The notes under the pieces are model-generated. The model worked only from the letters and a program-made list of their open reading frames with translations, did no database searches and was not told the DNA's origin. The position numbers and the translations under genes were made by a program. From the NCBI GenBank assembly GCA_014773175.1, contig VXCM01001457.1, positions 1,776 through 65,775 of the forward strand: a DNA stretch of 64,000 nucleotides, written 5' to 3'. Positions 63,024-64,000 of this stretch are shown here, piece after piece (positions within the stretch are counted from its first letter, which is position 1; every line of letters begins with the position of its first letter). Source of the DNA: Lucifuga dentata (lineage: Eukaryota > Chordata > Actinopteri > Ophidiiformes > Bythitidae).

Positions 63024-64000
63024 TGGGCGGGATTCATGAAAATATCACGGTAACAATATAATGTTACGCTGTGATAATTGAAGCTCATTCATAAAGCTTC
63101 GCTTACGTTAATGAGCGCATCCTTGTCCCATTGCTGACACGTTATTGGCGTGGTCTTTATTCTTAAAGGACCGTACCAGCCATTTTGCATGTTTTAGCCT
63201 GATATATTCAATTTTTATACATGTTACGTTGCAATCATTTCCCAAAGGATAAAACCATATTTCAGCTTTCCTGATATTTTGCAAAATCTCTTAATCTTTC
63301 AAAATCAAATATTCAAGTAATACACCCACCTTAAAAGTCGGTGTTTCGCCTGCTAATAGTTACGCAGCCTCATGAAGTCACGGTCATTTAAATTTTTCGA
63401 TAAACACACAGGTCTTCTTTTGGGACTATATTCCCCGGTGGAGGCATACATTCACTTCACGCTTTGTATTATGCTTAAACACTAAAATTACGTAACTTCT
63501 AAAAAAAACCTGAATATAGGTCTTGTTCACGATGATGGATGAACGTTTCAAGTATCAACAAATTGATTTTAATAGCGTACCAGAATGAACTGAAACCAAT
63601 GGCAGTCTGGAAGGTATAGGGGGGAAAAAAAAATTAATTCACTGTTCCAGTAGTATGCTTTGGGAAATGATTGTCAGTAACGTTACGTGTATGAAAATTG
63701 AATATATTAGGCTCAAACATGCAAAATGGATGGTATGGTCCTTTAATGTATGTCTTCATTTTTTTGTGTGTGTTTTATGAATAGCTTCCCTGACATATGC
63801 CTCCTTCACAGCAAATGCTAAAAGATGTCTTTAACAGGTGTTACAAGGTGTTTATGAATGAGGGAACATGGTTGCATGGTAATATTTGCCTTTATCAACA
63901 CATTAAGTCTGGCACTGTGTTTTATGATTCCCTCCCAATGATGAGTGGCTATAAGGTGAGCAATAAGAGATGGAGTGTAAAAAAATAAATTTACTCAAGT
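63024..64000 (-). mobile_element. GATTCATAA-family element, split by a TTAA foldback insertion, right end off-window
   Basis: It starts TGGGCGGGATTCATGAAAAT. Then CGCTGTGATAATTGAAGCTC and ATTCATAAAGCTTC match the inverted right end of the element at 20153-20971. The sequence is interrupted at 63163-63746 by a foldback copy and resumes with a TTTTATGAATAG block similar to 20310-20330 inverted. It runs to the window edge. Confidence 0.6.
63163..63746 (-). mobile_element. TTAA foldback element, copy 9, nested
   Basis: Ends TTAAAGGACCGTACCAGCC and GGATGGTATGGTCCTTTAA. Interior as in copies 4 and 5 (well-kept subgroup). It sits inside the element starting at 63024. Confidence 0.9.

Larger units (their letters stand above)
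56200..64000 (+). other. ntn1: Intron 4 of ntn1, continues past the window
   Basis: No exon encoding the NTR domain start (Asp-Cys-Asp-Ser-Tyr-Cys in the family) was found up to 64000 in any + frame. The intron is therefore at least 7.8 kb. It holds a solo LTR, a mariner-like miniature element and a nested pair of DNA elements at its end. Confidence 0.8.

Overview
The window is a piece of a vertebrate, almost certainly teleost fish, chromosome. It carries the 5' two thirds of the coding sequence of one gene, netrin-1 (ntn1), on the + strand. Four coding exons are visible: 142-1165, 38945-39133, 53568-53717 and 56140-56199. Joined, they encode about 474 residues: signal peptide, laminin N-terminal (VI) domain, three laminin-type EGF modules (LE1-LE3) and the short linker before the C-terminal netrin (NTR/C345C) domain. 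All four exons meet in phase 1. The NTR exon(s), stop codon and 3' UTR are not in the window; they must lie past 64000. The promoter and any noncoding first exon lie before position 1. I cannot tell from the sequence which teleost paralogue (ntn1a or ntn1b) this is. Outside these exons I found no other intact gene on either strand.

The rest is intron: intron 1 is about 37.8 kb, intron 2 about 14.4 kb, intron 3 about 2.4 kb, and intron 4 is at least 7.8 kb. The introns are rich in relics of DNA transposons. The most striking is a family of about 0.4-0.65 kb foldback elements ending in TTAAAGGACCATACC, present in nine copies in both orientations. Others are two copies of a hAT-like element with a BED-finger-like coding relic (one holding a nested Harbinger-like element with TAA target duplications), a second TIR family at 20 and 63 kb, a Tc1/mariner-like element at 51 kb, a tiny mariner-like element at 60.9 kb, and a solo LTR at 57 kb with a TATA box and AATAAA in the netrin sense orientation. 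Teleost origin is inferred from the netrin-1 sequence, the abundance of cut-and-paste transposon relics typical of fish, and long dinucleotide and trinucleotide arrays.

The assembly is a draft. It has 20 single-N positions and one 13-N gap. Each N lies in a homopolymer or microsatellite, or between two near-identical copies of a 62-67 bp unit, which looks like an unmerged contig overlap rather than a real tandem duplication.

I did not find a new enzymatic or defence-type system. The best candidates for something undescribed are the TTAA foldback family and its nesting, the nested hAT/Harbinger locus, an inverted octamer palindrome at 43.77 kb, and a few complex non-repetitive intron segments that could be conserved enhancers.
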